In this document: one piece after another, positions 47,165 through 56,722 of the stretch
Layout of the letters: each line of letters opens with the position of its first letter
Position numbering within the stretch: the stretch's first letter is position 1
DNA from: Lentisphaerota bacterium
GTDB lineage: Bacteria > Verrucomicrobiota > Kiritimatiellia > JAAZAB01
Direction of reading: 5' to 3'
Assembly (NCBI GenBank): GCA_016188985.1
Contig: JACPGM010000006.1
Location: 1 to 64,000, forward strand
DNA length: 64,000 bases
Notes under the pieces: model-generated
Seen by the model: only the letters and a program-made list of their open reading frames with translations
What the model was told of the DNA's origin: nothing
The model's database searches: none
Position numbers and translations under genes: made by a program

Positions 47165-47725
47165 TCAGCCGAAAATCCTGGCGCCTTGCAGCGCTTTGGC
47201 GGCGCGGGCAATGTGGATGCCGTGATGGCGGGCCACGCTGAGCATGTCTTCATTTACGCCCACGGGCTCCAGCTTCGGATTGGCCGAACGCCCGTAAGGG
47301 CCCCATTGCAGTCCGCCGGTGGTATAGCCCGGAGTGCTTTTGGGGAGCGGAATGATGATCAGTCCAAGCTCGGCCAGATTATTCAACAGGGCCAGCATCG
47401 TCAATTCGCAGCCGCCGCCGGCGTTGCCGAAGCCGCTGCCGGTGGCGAATACCGCGCCCACTTTGCCGACCAGGGCGTCCTTCATCCAGGCCGCGCTGCA
47501 ACAGGAATCAATGAACTTTTTAACCCGCCAGTCAATGCTGCCCATGTGGACGGGTGAACCCAGGACAATCGCGTCGGCCGCGACGAGGTCGTCGAAGGTC
47601 GCAGCATCGGCGGCTTTCACGCTGGCCTGGCAATCGGCCACGGAACGCACCCCGCCGGCCAGCGCTTCGGCCATTTTGAACGTGTTCTGGTAATCCGTGG
47701 CGTAGACGATCAGGACCTTAGTCAT
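47165..47725 (-). CDS. Flavodoxin family protein
   Basis: VLIVYATDYQNTFKMAEALAGG...AIVLGSPVHMGSIDWRVKKFID. Confidence 0.88.
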   Translation of the reverse strand: MTKVLIVYATDYQNTFKMAEALAGGVRSVADCQASVKAADAATFDDLVAADAIVLGSPVHMGSIDWRVKKFIDSCCSAAWMKDALVGKVGAVFATGSGFGNAGGGCELTMLALLNNLAELGLIIIPLPKSTPGYTTGGLQWGPYGRSANPKLEPVGVNEDMLSVARHHGIHIARAAKALQGARIFG

Positions 47726-47785
47726 GACGGCTTCCTCCTTTGATAGGTTCAGAGTTCATGGCTTGTCACGCTCTTAGCATGGGTC

Positions 47786-47853
47786 ATGGTTGTAGCTGCG
47801 GGCGTGAGCCCGTGGCTGCCGGAAGAAGCCACGCCGTCACCGGCGCGGCTACA
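47786..47853. repeat. REP-like palindrome (revcomp gtagccgcgccggtgacggcgtggcttcttccggcagccacgggctcacgcccgcagctac)
   Basis: Related to 62763-62894 and 62918-62980 near the RAYT. Confidence 0.8.
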
Positions 47854-47993
47854 GAACGCGTGCATGGTCGTTCCTGGCCAGCGCTCCCTGGCCGATGCTT
47901 GGGCAGGCGGGCAGGCCGGCTAAACCGGAGCGTTTTTCAACAGCTACGCAAAGATTCGTTATGAACATAGAACTGTGAACTTTGAACCAGGTC

Positions 47994-49172
47994 CTAAGAT
48001 AGATTCAGTTCCCGATGTTTGCCAGCAATTTTCTCGGCCAAATTATCCAATTCCTGGAAGGTGGCCGCCTGGGGCAGGCCACGGCAGAATACGGTCGCGA
48101 GGACTTCGGCTTTCACGTTCGGAATCATGCCGGCAATCTGTTCGCTGACCCTGGTGTTCCAGCCGTAGGAGCCGATGATGGCGGCAAACTTCAGCTTGGG
48201 CCGCAGGGCGTTGACCAGATGCGTGGCGTAGCAAATGTTCGGGTGCGGGATGGTATTCACCGTGGGCGTGCCCAGAACCAGGGTGGCGGCTTCCACCAGG
48301 GCAATGGCCAGCTTGCCCAGGTCGGTCACGGCCAGGTTGAAGGGCGTGACGCGCACGCCTCGATCTACCAGGGCCGCCACCAGGCGATGGGCCATCAACT
48401 CCGTGCTGCCGTGCATGGAGATGTAAGGCAAAACCACTTCGTTCCTGGGCGTGTCGGCCACCCACTCCCGGTAAGCCTCGACAATAAACTGCGGGTGGTC
48501 ATAGATCGGCCCGTGACTGGGCGCGATCCGCTCGATGGCATAAGGCTTGAGTTTTTCCAGGTTTTTCTGGATGACCGTCCGGAAGGGCATCATGATTTCG
48601 GCGTAGTATCGTTTGGCGGCCTCATAGACGCGGCCTTGGTCGGTAACGTATAAATCGCTGGTGGCCAGGTGCGAACCGAAGAAATCGCAACTCATGAGCA
48701 GGCGGTCTTCACGCAGGTAGGTGCACATGGTTTCGGGCCAATGCACCCAGGGCGTATAGATAAACTCCAGGGTCTTGCCGCCGAGCGCCAGGGTGTCGCC
48801 GTCACTGACCACTCGGATGCGGAGCTCAGGCACGTCGAGATGCTCCCTGATCAGTTCCTTGCCCTTGGCCGAAGTAAGCAGCGTTGCCTGGGGAAACTTC
48901 GCCAACAGGGCCGGAATCAGACCGGAATGATCCTGCTCGGCGTGGTTGGCGATTAGGTAGTCCAGCGCGCTCACGTCTTCCAGCTTGGCCAGCAGCTCGC
49001 CGGCCATGCTTTGATCAACCGTGTCAATGAGCGCCGTCTGGTTCTGTCCTTGCACCAGGTAAGCATTGTAGCTGGTGCCGTCCGGCAGGGGTATCAGGGC
49101 GTCAAACAGACGTCGGTGCCAATCCTGGGCGCCCACCCAATACACTCCCTTAGTAATCTGCCGGGCTTTCAT
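47994..49172 (-). CDS. FprA-family A-type flavoprotein (rubredoxin:oxygen oxidoreductase-like)
   Basis: NAYLVQGQNQTALIDTVDQ...NHAEQDHSGLIPAL; C-terminal flavodoxin-like domain. Confidence 0.94.
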   Translation of the reverse strand: MKARQITKGVYWVGAQDWHRRLFDALIPLPDGTSYNAYLVQGQNQTALIDTVDQSMAGELLAKLEDVSALDYLIANHAEQDHSGLIPALLAKFPQATLLTSAKGKELIREHLDVPELRIRVVSDGDTLALGGKTLEFIYTPWVHWPETMCTYLREDRLLMSCDFFGSHLATSDLYVTDQGRVYEAAKRYYAEIMMPFRTVIQKNLEKLKPYAIERIAPSHGPIYDHPQFIVEAYREWVADTPRNEVVLPYISMHGSTELMAHRLVAALVDRGVRVTPFNLAVTDLGKLAIALVEAATLVLGTPTVNTIPHPNICYATHLVNALRPKLKFAAIIGSYGWNTRVSEQIAGMIPNVKAEVLATVFCRGLPQAATFQELDNLAEKIAGKHRELNLS

Positions 49173-49340
49173 AAGCCGCTTTCCGAATGAGAAGCAAATC
49201 TTAGATGGATATCGAGTAGGAAAAGTCGAGATAAATTGCCGTTGGGGAATCTTATAGACTTGCGTAGCCTTAGCATTATGCTATCCGGTCTATGATAGCT
49301 CGATCAATTACTGCTTGTTACCCCGATCAACTACTATAAT

Positions 49341-49424
49341 GTCATCCCGAGCTTGTCGAGGGATCTCCTGTGCATTAACATGCCTTGAGATTTCTCGACT
49401 CCGCTTCGCTTCGCTCGAAATGAC
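49341..49424. repeat. GTCATCCCGAGC palindromic element (84 bp)
   Basis: gtcatcccgagcttgtcgagggatct...atttctcgactccgcttcgcttcgctcgaaatgac. Confidence 0.93.
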
Positions 49425-49440
49425 AAACGCCTATTAGTCT

Positions 49441-49867
49441 GTCATCCCGAGCTTGTCGAGGGATCTCCTCTATACCAACCACTCCGTTCCTGCCATGGCG
49501 TCGCAGGCGCTCTGTCGAGCCCCAGTACCGTTACGGCCAAGTCCGTCCATTTCGGATTCATGGCCCCAATCAGCGCTTCCTTCTTGCTTCGCGACCATTT
49601 CTTGAGTTGTTTCTCACGTGCAATCGCAGCGCGTACATCATTGAATTGCTCGTAGTAGACCAGGCAATTGGTATTGTAGCGCCTGCTGAAACCCGGGATT
49701 TCCCTTCGCCGGTGCTGGGACACCCGCTGCACCAAGCTGTTCGTTATTCCCGTGTATAGTACCGTGCGTCCCTTGTTCGTCATCATGTAAATAAAATAGG
49801 TCTTCACTCCGCCGTCTTATATCTATGCTGAGATCCCTCGACTTCGCATAGCTTCGCTCGGGATGAC
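49441..49867. mobile_element. GTCATCCCGAGC inverted-repeat element carrying a GIY-YIG nuclease gene
   Basis: Perfect 12-bp inverted ends gtcatcccgagc / gctcgggatgac flanking the ORF. Confidence 0.8.
49442..49807 (-). CDS. GIY-YIG nuclease family protein
   Basis: YFIYMMTNKGRTVLYTGITNSLVQRVSQHRR...YYEQFNDVRAAIAREKQLKKWSRSKKEALI; GTG start; C-terminus DPSTSSG encoded by the flanking repeat. Confidence 0.92.
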   Translation of the reverse strand: MKTYFIYMMTNKGRTVLYTGITNSLVQRVSQHRRREIPGFSRRYNTNCLVYYEQFNDVRAAIAREKQLKKWSRSKKEALIGAMNPKWTDLAVTVLGLDRAPATPWQERSGWYRGDPSTSSG

Positions 49868-49916
49868 ACGCTGACAATTTGCCTGGGGCGGATGCTCCAG
49901 AATTGCAATGCCATGA

Positions 49917-50294
49917 CTACGCCTTCCAGAGTCCGTGCAAGTTGCAATGTTCGCGGGCGGCCAGATTGGCGGCGGTGACGCCGGCGAACCAGGCGCTGGG
50001 TTTGTCGCCGGGATTGAGAAACTGGCGCAAGACCTGCCCGTCGGCGCTCAAGGCGATCCATTCGATATAATGCTTTTCTTCCATGGGATGCGGGATGCTG
50101 CCGATGTTCACCCGGACGCCGCCTGAGGCGCGCTCGATCACCGGCACGTGCTTTTCACGCGAGGCATCCACGGTATTTTCCTGAAGGAGCTTCATGGGCT
50201 GCTTGCAGCACACCAGCTCGCCTATGCCCTCATGCAGGACTTCCACGATATTCCCGCAGACTTCGCACTTATAGATCTCCAATCGCTTGGCCAT
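49917..50294 (-). CDS. dfx: Desulfoferrodoxin (superoxide reductase)
   Basis: [27 protein letters not shown]...[10 protein letters not shown]...[11 protein letters not shown]. Confidence 0.95.
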   Translation of the reverse strand: MAKRLEIYKCEVCGNIVEVLHEGIGELVCCKQPMKLLQENTVDASREKHVPVIERASGGVRVNIGSIPHPMEEKHYIEWIALSADGQVLRQFLNPGDKPSAWFAGVTAANLAAREHCNLHGLWKA

Positions 50295-50313
50295 GACAGA
50301 CCTCCTGGTAGTT

Positions 50314-53300
50314 TTATTGTGACGGAAATGCCGCGGCCGGTTCGTAGCCCGAGCCGCCAAAGGAAAGCGTGGCTGATGCCCACCCGCTGCCGGAAATCAG
50401 GGCAACCCAGGTTCCGGTGGTTTCCCGATATACGACCGCATCGGCCTTACGGTCGCCATCATAATCGCCGGCTACGGCGACAAAGCCGCTCCCGCCAATA
50501 GTAAGGCTGGTGGGCATGGTCGCGGCCGTGGCAGAGGGCCAATAGTTCCAGATACCGGCGGCGGCGGCATAGAGCGCGGCATCGGCTTGGCCATCGCCAT
50601 CATAATCCTGCGGCACGGGCAGTTGGCCGGATTGGCCGCCGTTCCAGCCGCGGGTGGCGTAGGCGCTGGCGGAAAGCGCCGCGAACCAGTAACCCAGCTC
50701 GCCCATAACGGTCTGCCGGACCTGGAAAATCGCCAGGTCGGTCGTGCCGTCGTTGTCAAAATCGGCCGGGCAGGGAGTGTAGCCGGCATCGCCGAAATAT
50801 CCCTGGGCCAGGCTATAACCTTGGCCGGAAAGCAGGGCTTTCCACAACCCGGAAGCTTGCTGTAAGACGACCGGGTCGGCCTTGCCGTCGCCATCGTAAT
50901 CGCGCGGCAGGGCGGTATAGCCTGAGCCGCCCAGCGAGGCCGCCCCTTGCATATAGCCGTAGGCTGAGAGCAGCGCCAGCCACTGGCCGGAGGCGCTGGC
51001 ATAGACGGCGATATCAGCAAGCCCGTCGCCGTCGAAATCCTGAGGAACAGGCGTATAACCGGCGCCGCCAAGTTGGAAAGTGGTGGTCTGGTAAAAATTG
51101 CTGGACATCATGATCAGCCACTTGCCGGTCGCGCTCTGGTAAAGGGCCGGGTCGGCCTTGCCGTCGCCATCGAAGTCGCAGAATGCTTTATCAGTAGCCG
51201 CCATGCTCCGGCGCCAGCCGGAGTCGCCACTGCTAAGGGAAGATGTGAGTATCCCTTCCGGACGCCATTTCCGCGACGTCAGCCAGTAGTAATAAGTAAC
51301 GCCTGGTTGAGCCGTGGTGTCGTTGTAACTGGTGGCGCCGGTTTCGACAAGGACCGCGGCTGTGGCGGAGTCCGAGCTCGTGCTGCGCAAAACCTGGTAA
51401 CTGGTTGCGCCCGCGGCCGCTGTCCAGGTCAAGCGCACACTGTCGGTATAAGTTCCCTTGCTGGCCGCCAAGGCGGTGGGCGTCTGCAAGTTGCGGTAAC
51501 CGCTGTCCACGGCCGTTAATGGCGTTATCACGGCGCCGTTTCTGGCTTGCATCCAGTAATAATACAATGAGCCCGGCACAACGGCGGTGTCATCGTAGGT
51601 AGCGCTGGTATTGGTGACAATGATCTGGGCCTGATTGGAGTTGTTGACGGAGTTGCGATAGAGCAGGTAATCGGTTGCGCCGCTGATGGCCGACCAACTG
51701 ATGCGGATGCGGTCGGCGTAATCGCCGTCCGTAGCGCTGATGGCCGGTAAGATCGGCGCCCAGTCGGACGCCGCCCAGGCGACTTGATCTACCCAACCGG
51801 CGTCGTAGCCGTTGGAGACGGAGCTGTCCTTGGTGTAGACCCAGGTTGCCGTGCGCGTGCCGCTTAAGTTGGTGTAGGCGTAATATGCCCAGCTTGCTTC
51901 ACTTGTGATCTTTTTCTGTTCCTGTCCGTCAATAAAGAATCGGAGGTAGTCATAGTTAGCTTCCGACGAAACCTTCCACCAGAAGGAAAATATGCCCGCG
52001 CCGCTGAAGGTTGTCTGCAGCCGGGACTGTTGGTCGTCATCAATCGGCCCGCTTTGCGCGGCCAGCACGCCATCGTAGGTCACATTGGTCTGGGCGAACC
52101 AATTACTGTTGCCGCCGGTGTACCAGGTCAGATAAGTGGCATTCAAGGCCGTGCCGAGATCGGCCAGGGTGTTACCTCCGTAACCAACCGCTTCCCAGGC
52201 CTGAGTGACTGAAGGGACCCAGGCTGAATTCAGGTCCTGGGCCGCGGAGATCCAGGCCGAGCGCACCTGGGAGTAATCGGTGTAATCATAGCAATAAGTC
52301 GTCAGGGTCCGGTAAGCAATCCGGGCGGCATTGGTGATGCCAATGCCGTTGACGACGGTCGTGACTCCTCCATATTCGCTGGTGCCGCCGGCGCTTAAGA
52401 GATAGAAGAAATAATTTTGGACGCCGCTGTTATAATGCACGCCGCCGTTATCCAGGCTGCCGGAATACCAGTAAGGGCCCTTGTAATGATTGGGCTGCTC
52501 GCTGCCAAGGCCCACCGTGGCGGAGTTGGTGGGAGCACGCATGTCGCGCAGAGCCGTCGAGGAGACCCAGCAGTCCTCGCCTAAAAGCCAGTCGGCCTTG
52601 CCGGCCGCTTTAGCTGGATATAGGTAGTTGGTGCTGACCGGCTGGTAATAAAACTCGATGATGGCGCCGAAAATATCTGAAAACGATTCGTTGAGCGCGC
52701 CAGGCTCGGAGGCGTAAACCAGGTTGGCGCTGTATTCGGTCACGGCATGGGTGAACTCATGCCCGGCTACATCCAATACCCCCAACTGATTGGCGGTTGT
52801 GCCATCGCCATCGCCAAAAAAGAAACCCACCCCGCTCCACCAGAAAGCATTGACATAATTATTGCCAACGTGAACATAGGCGTAGGCCAAGGCGCCGTTA
52901 GTGTCATAGCTGTTGCGGGCGTGTACGGTGGAGAAGTAGCGCTGGACGTAATCAAAATTGACCGCCGCCGACATTTCCACGCGGTCTTCCGGCAGCCAGA
53001 AGGAATTGGTCCGGAAGGCCGTCTGGCTGATATCGGGATACAGTAGAGAGTTGGTCGAATAATTATAAACGAGCCACTGAAAGTTTGTGCTCCGGAGGTA
53101 ATTGGTGATCCCGGCCGAAACGCAGTTGGTCACGGCATTGGTGGTGCCGCCTTCGCCGCTCAAAATGGCGCCATAAATGTCCACAAACTTTATATCGTTG
53201 TAGCGCAACAATACGCTGCCGTCCTGAGCGTCAACAAAGTAGCGCCAGCGATTAGCCTCCGGCGGATCGGCCGCAAGCATCAGGGCATAAGCCAGGCGGG

Positions 53301-54018
53301 GTTGGGTTTGATAGGCGCAGATCACAAGTTCCGGCGATGCTATCAGCGCGCCGCCGCTCAAACCCAGCGCCGCCAAATCTTGCAGAGCGAGACCAAGGGC
53401 ATCGTCAGGCGTGAGCTGCGGATTAACATCCACGGATATATCCGGCACGTAGCGGCCATTAACCTGATATGCTGTGCCATCCTGATTGAAGTGGACAATA
53501 ACTTTGCCGCCAAATACTTTCAGGCCTTGGTAGGTTTGCGTGGCGCGGACATGCCGGAAACCCAGGGCATCAGCTTGCGCCGGCTGGGCGGCAAACTCCT
53601 GCTGGGCGTCCCGGATGCCCATGATGCCGGCGAGATTATCCAGGACCGCAATCGCTTTAGTTTCCGGCTGGGCTTGGGCGGCGGCGCGCAGTCCTTTACC
53701 GGCCGAGAAAACCCGGCGGGCGCCCAGGTCCGTGCCCCGGATGGAAAAGGGCGTTCCCAACGAATTATTCCACTCGACCTGAACGCCTTCCTGGACGGCC
53801 GCCGCCGTCAGCCGCTGCTGGTCAGGCGAACGCGCGCGCTCCGTTGCGGGAGCGGCTGCTACGCGAATAAGCGACGAATTGGCGTTCGGCTGCAGGGCCA
53901 CCCCCGGCGTGCTGGCCAGGAGCAAGGCGCCAACAATCGCTGGCCTTGATCCCCAAAGGATGATCCGCTGAATCACCCACCATGGGTTCAGAGACTGCAC
54001 AAGGAATATGGGTTTCAT
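50314..54018 (-). CDS. M4 (thermolysin-like) metallopeptidase with FN3-like and C-terminal FG-GAP/VCBS repeats
   Basis: [47 protein letters not shown]-type repeats. Confidence 0.95.
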   Translation of the reverse strand: MKPIFLVQSLNPWWVIQRIILWGSRPAIVGALLLASTPGVALQPNANSSLIRVAAAPATERARSPDQQRLTAAAVQEGVQVEWNNSLGTPFSIRGTDLGARRVFSAGKGLRAAAQAQPETKAIAVLDNLAGIMGIRDAQQEFAAQPAQADALGFRHVRATQTYQGLKVFGGKVIVHFNQDGTAYQVNGRYVPDISVDVNPQLTPDDALGLALQDLAALGLSGGALIASPELVICAYQTQPRLAYALMLAADPPEANRWRYFVDAQDGSVLLRYNDIKFVDIYGAILSGEGGTTNAVTNCVSAGITNYLRSTNFQWLVYNYSTNSLLYPDISQTAFRTNSFWLPEDRVEMSAAVNFDYVQRYFSTVHARNSYDTNGALAYAYVHVGNNYVNAFWWSGVGFFFGDGDGTTANQLGVLDVAGHEFTHAVTEYSANLVYASEPGALNESFSDIFGAIIEFYYQPVSTNYLYPAKAAGKADWLLGEDCWVSSTALRDMRAPTNSATVGLGSEQPNHYKGPYWYSGSLDNGGVHYNSGVQNYFFYLLSAGGTSEYGGVTTVVNGIGITNAARIAYRTLTTYCYDYTDYSQVRSAWISAAQDLNSAWVPSVTQAWEAVGYGGNTLADLGTALNATYLTWYTGGNSNWFAQTNVTYDGVLAAQSGPIDDDQQSRLQTTFSGAGIFSFWWKVSSEANYDYLRFFIDGQEQKKITSEASWAYYAYTNLSGTRTATWVYTKDSSVSNGYDAGWVDQVAWAASDWAPILPAISATDGDYADRIRISWSAISGATDYLLYRNSVNNSNQAQIIVTNTSATYDDTAVVPGSLYYYWMQARNGAVITPLTAVDSGYRNLQTPTALAASKGTYTDSVRLTWTAAAGATSYQVLRSTSSDSATAAVLVETGATSYNDTTAQPGVTYYYWLTSRKWRPEGILTSSLSSGDSGWRRSMAATDKAFCDFDGDGKADPALYQSATGKWLIMMSSNFYQTTTFQLGGAGYTPVPQDFDGDGLADIAVYASASGQWLALLSAYGYMQGAASLGGSGYTALPRDYDGDGKADPVVLQQASGLWKALLSGQGYSLAQGYFGDAGYTPCPADFDNDGTTDLAIFQVRQTVMGELGYWFAALSASAYATRGWNGGQSGQLPVPQDYDGDGQADAALYAAAAGIWNYWPSATAATMPTSLTIGGSGFVAVAGDYDGDRKADAVVYRETTGTWVALISGSGWASATLSFGGSGYEPAAAFPSQ

Positions 54019-54148
54019 ATTTCTTAAGCCATATTGTAGCCCGAGTCCCGGAAATGTCCACTACTATTTCTATGGTGTTACGCTTTACTTTAGCGGGCCC
54101 GTAGGGTAGCATCCGCGGCGAATGTCTTCAGCTACGCAGGCTTAGCCT

Positions 54149-55183
54149 ATGAAAAAAGAGCGGGAATCCATTTACGCCGCCGCGGGCGTGGATATTGACG
54201 CCAAACAAGCTGCGTTGCGGGCGGTTAAAAACCTGGCGCGCTCGACCAGCAGGCCTGGAGTGCTCGGCGGAATCGGTCATTTCGGCGGGTTCTTTGCCGC
54301 GCCGGGCAAGGATCAAGTGCTGGTGGCCAGTATGGATGGCGTCGGCACCAAGCTCAAGGTGGCCGCGCTGGCCGGCCGGCACGCTACGGTCGGCCAGGAC
54401 CTGGTCAATCATTGCGTCAACGATATCCTGGTGCATGGCGCGCGGCCGCTGTTTTTCCTGGACTATTTTGCCGCCGGAAAGTTCGCGCCGGCCATCTTCC
54501 AGGATGTGATGAAGGGTCTCTGCCTGGCCTGCCGCGCCAACGATTGCGCGCTCCTGGGCGGAGAGACCGCCGAAATGCCTGGGCTGTATCCGGAAGGCGA
54601 ATATGATTTGGTGGGTGCGATCGTCGGCGTGGTGAGCGCCAAGGCGATCATCACGGGCGCGACCATCCGGCCCGGCGACGTGCTGATTGGCCTTAAATCC
54701 TCGGGGCTGCATACCAACGGATTTTCACTGGCGCGCAAAATAATTTTTGAGCAGGAGCGTCTGAAGGTCGGCGATTTTCTGCCGGGCGTCGGGCAGCGGG
54801 TAGGTTCGGCGCTCCTGGCCGTGCATAAGAGCTATGCCGGGGCGGTCCAGCGCCTGATGCGCCGGGTGAAGGTCCGCGGCATGGCCCATATCACCGGCGG
54901 CGGGTTTTATGACAATGTGCCCCGTGTTTTGCCCAAAACGGTGACGGCCATATTTGACCGCTCGGCATGGACGGTGCCGCCGCTCTTCCGGTTTCTGCAG
55001 GAACATGGGAAGGTGCCCCGCGAAGAAATGTACCGGGTATTCAATATGGGCATCGGGCTGGTGATTGTTATGCGTGCGGCCGACCAGCCCAAGGCCTTAA
55101 CCATCTTGCGCGCCGCCGGCGAAGCCCCCCTTCCGATCGGCCGGATTGACAAGGGTTCCGGGGGTGTGCGAATGTTGAACTAA
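54149..55183 (+). CDS. purM: Phosphoribosylformylglycinamidine cyclo-ligase
   Basis: GVLGGIGHFGGFF...MDGVGTKLKVA...HCVNDILVHGARPLFFLDY...LLGGETAEMPG. Confidence 0.97.
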   Translation: MKKERESIYAAAGVDIDAKQAALRAVKNLARSTSRPGVLGGIGHFGGFFAAPGKDQVLVASMDGVGTKLKVAALAGRHATVGQDLVNHCVNDILVHGARPLFFLDYFAAGKFAPAIFQDVMKGLCLACRANDCALLGGETAEMPGLYPEGEYDLVGAIVGVVSAKAIITGATIRPGDVLIGLKSSGLHTNGFSLARKIIFEQERLKVGDFLPGVGQRVGSALLAVHKSYAGAVQRLMRRVKVRGMAHITGGGFYDNVPRVLPKTVTAIFDRSAWTVPPLFRFLQEHGKVPREEMYRVFNMGIGLVIVMRAADQPKALTILRAAGEAPLPIGRIDKGSGGVRMLN

Positions 55184-55191
55184 CAATCGGA

Positions 55192-55320
55192 GTAACTATT
55201 CACCACGGATTGCACGGATTAGGCTGATATGGGGAACTTGATTAATATCCGTGCCATCAGTGTAATCAGCGGTGGAAGACTCTGTTCGGGTTGAATGAGT
55301 GCAGTCACCTGAATAGTTAC
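55192..55320. mobile_element. MITE-like GTRAC-family element, copy a
   Basis: Perfect 11-bp ends gtaactattca / tgaatagttac; 7/8 target duplication caatcgga / caatcggg. Confidence 0.9.
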
Positions 55321-55335
55321 CAATCGGGACTGATC

Positions 55336-56292
55336 ATGGCATCGGCCAAAGAACAATGCGTGGCGGTCGTTACCGGCGGGGCCGGTTTTCTGGGGTCCCA
55401 TCTCTGCGATTATCTCATCGGCCAGGGCCAGCGCGTGATCTGCCTGGACAATCTCATTACGGGCAACCCGGAAAACATCAGCCAGCTCCGGGCGTCGCGC
55501 GCTTTCCAGTTCATTCAGCAGGATGTGACGGAATATATTGAGATTGAAGGGCCGGTTCATTTCGTGTTTCATTTTGCCTCGCCGGCCAGCCCCGTGGATT
55601 ACTTGAAACTGCCGATTCAGACTCTGAAAGTGGGTGCCTTGGGCACGCACAATGCCTTGGGCCTGGCCAAGGCCAAAAAAGCCGTGTTCCTGCTGGCTTC
55701 GACCTCGGAGGTTTATGGCGACCCGTTAGTGCATCCGCAGAACGAATCGTATTGGGGCAATGTCAATCCGATCGGGCCGCGCGGCGTGTATGACGAGGCC
55801 AAGCGTTTCGCCGAAGCCTTAACCATGGCGTACTATCGCACGCACGCCGTCAGCACGCGCATCGCGCGAATCTTCAACACCTATGGGCCGCGCATGCGGC
55901 CCAACGACGGGCGCGCGGTGCCGGCCTTCATCCGGCAGGCGCTGCTGAATCAGCCGCTGCCGGTGTTTGGCGACGGCCGCCAGACCCGCAGCTTTTGCTA
56001 TGTGTCCGACCTGATCCGCGGGATTTATGCCTTGGCGCTGAGCGATGCGCGCGAGCCGGTTAATCTCGGCAATCCCCGCGAGATGACCATCATGGAATGC
56101 GCCCGTAAGATTCTGGAGCTGACCGGCAGCGCCGCCACAATTGAGTTTCATCCTTTGCCGACGGATGATCCCAAGACCCGCCAGCCGGATATTGGCCAGG
56201 CGCGATCCCTGTTGCACTGGGAGCCGGAAGTCTCCCTGGAAGAAGGCTTGCGCCAGACCATTGCTTATTTTAAGATGCTGCTGAAATCATAA
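55336..56292 (+). CDS. NAD-dependent epimerase, UDP-glucuronate decarboxylase (UXS)-like
   Basis: [54 protein letters not shown] start 55291 lies in the MITE, so internal ATG used. Confidence 0.93.
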   Translation: MASAKEQCVAVVTGGAGFLGSHLCDYLIGQGQRVICLDNLITGNPENISQLRASRAFQFIQQDVTEYIEIEGPVHFVFHFASPASPVDYLKLPIQTLKVGALGTHNALGLAKAKKAVFLLASTSEVYGDPLVHPQNESYWGNVNPIGPRGVYDEAKRFAEALTMAYYRTHAVSTRIARIFNTYGPRMRPNDGRAVPAFIRQALLNQPLPVFGDGRQTRSFCYVSDLIRGIYALALSDAREPVNLGNPREMTIMECARKILELTGSAATIEFHPLPTDDPKTRQPDIGQARSLLHWEPEVSLEEGLRQTIAYFKMLLKS

Positions 56293-56306
56293 TGGAGGAA
56301 GCAATC

Positions 56307-56708
56307 ATGATTCTACGTTATGGGTTGCCGGACGGCAAAGAGAAGGAAGTTAAACTCAGCCAGAAGGCCATTACCATCGGCCGCGGCGCGGATGCCGACT
56401 TGCAAATTACCGATAAGTTGGCCTCGCGCCTGCATTGTGGCATTTCTTACTGGGACGAGGCTTATTTTATCCGCGACTTCAACTCGCGCAACGGCACCCT
56501 GGTCAATGGCCAGCCGATCAAGGTCAGCCGTCTCAAGCCCGGCGACCGCATTCAGGTGGGCGACACCATCCTGTCCGTGACCGCGGGTCCCTCCAAGGGC
56601 CCGGCCACGGTAATGCGGGAACTCAAAGACGAGATGGCCAAGGGCAAAGGCTACCACACCATTATGCGCGAAATCATCCGGGATGAGGAGAAGACCGGCA
56701 ATACCTGA
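56307..56708 (+). CDS. FHA-domain protein
   Basis: ITIGRGADADLQITDKLASRLHCGI...DFNSRNGTLVNGQ. Confidence 0.93.
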   Translation: MILRYGLPDGKEKEVKLSQKAITIGRGADADLQITDKLASRLHCGISYWDEAYFIRDFNSRNGTLVNGQPIKVSRLKPGDRIQVGDTILSVTAGPSKGPATVMRELKDEMAKGKGYHTIMREIIRDEEKTGNT

Positions 56709-56722
56709 GCACCGCTCTGGCA

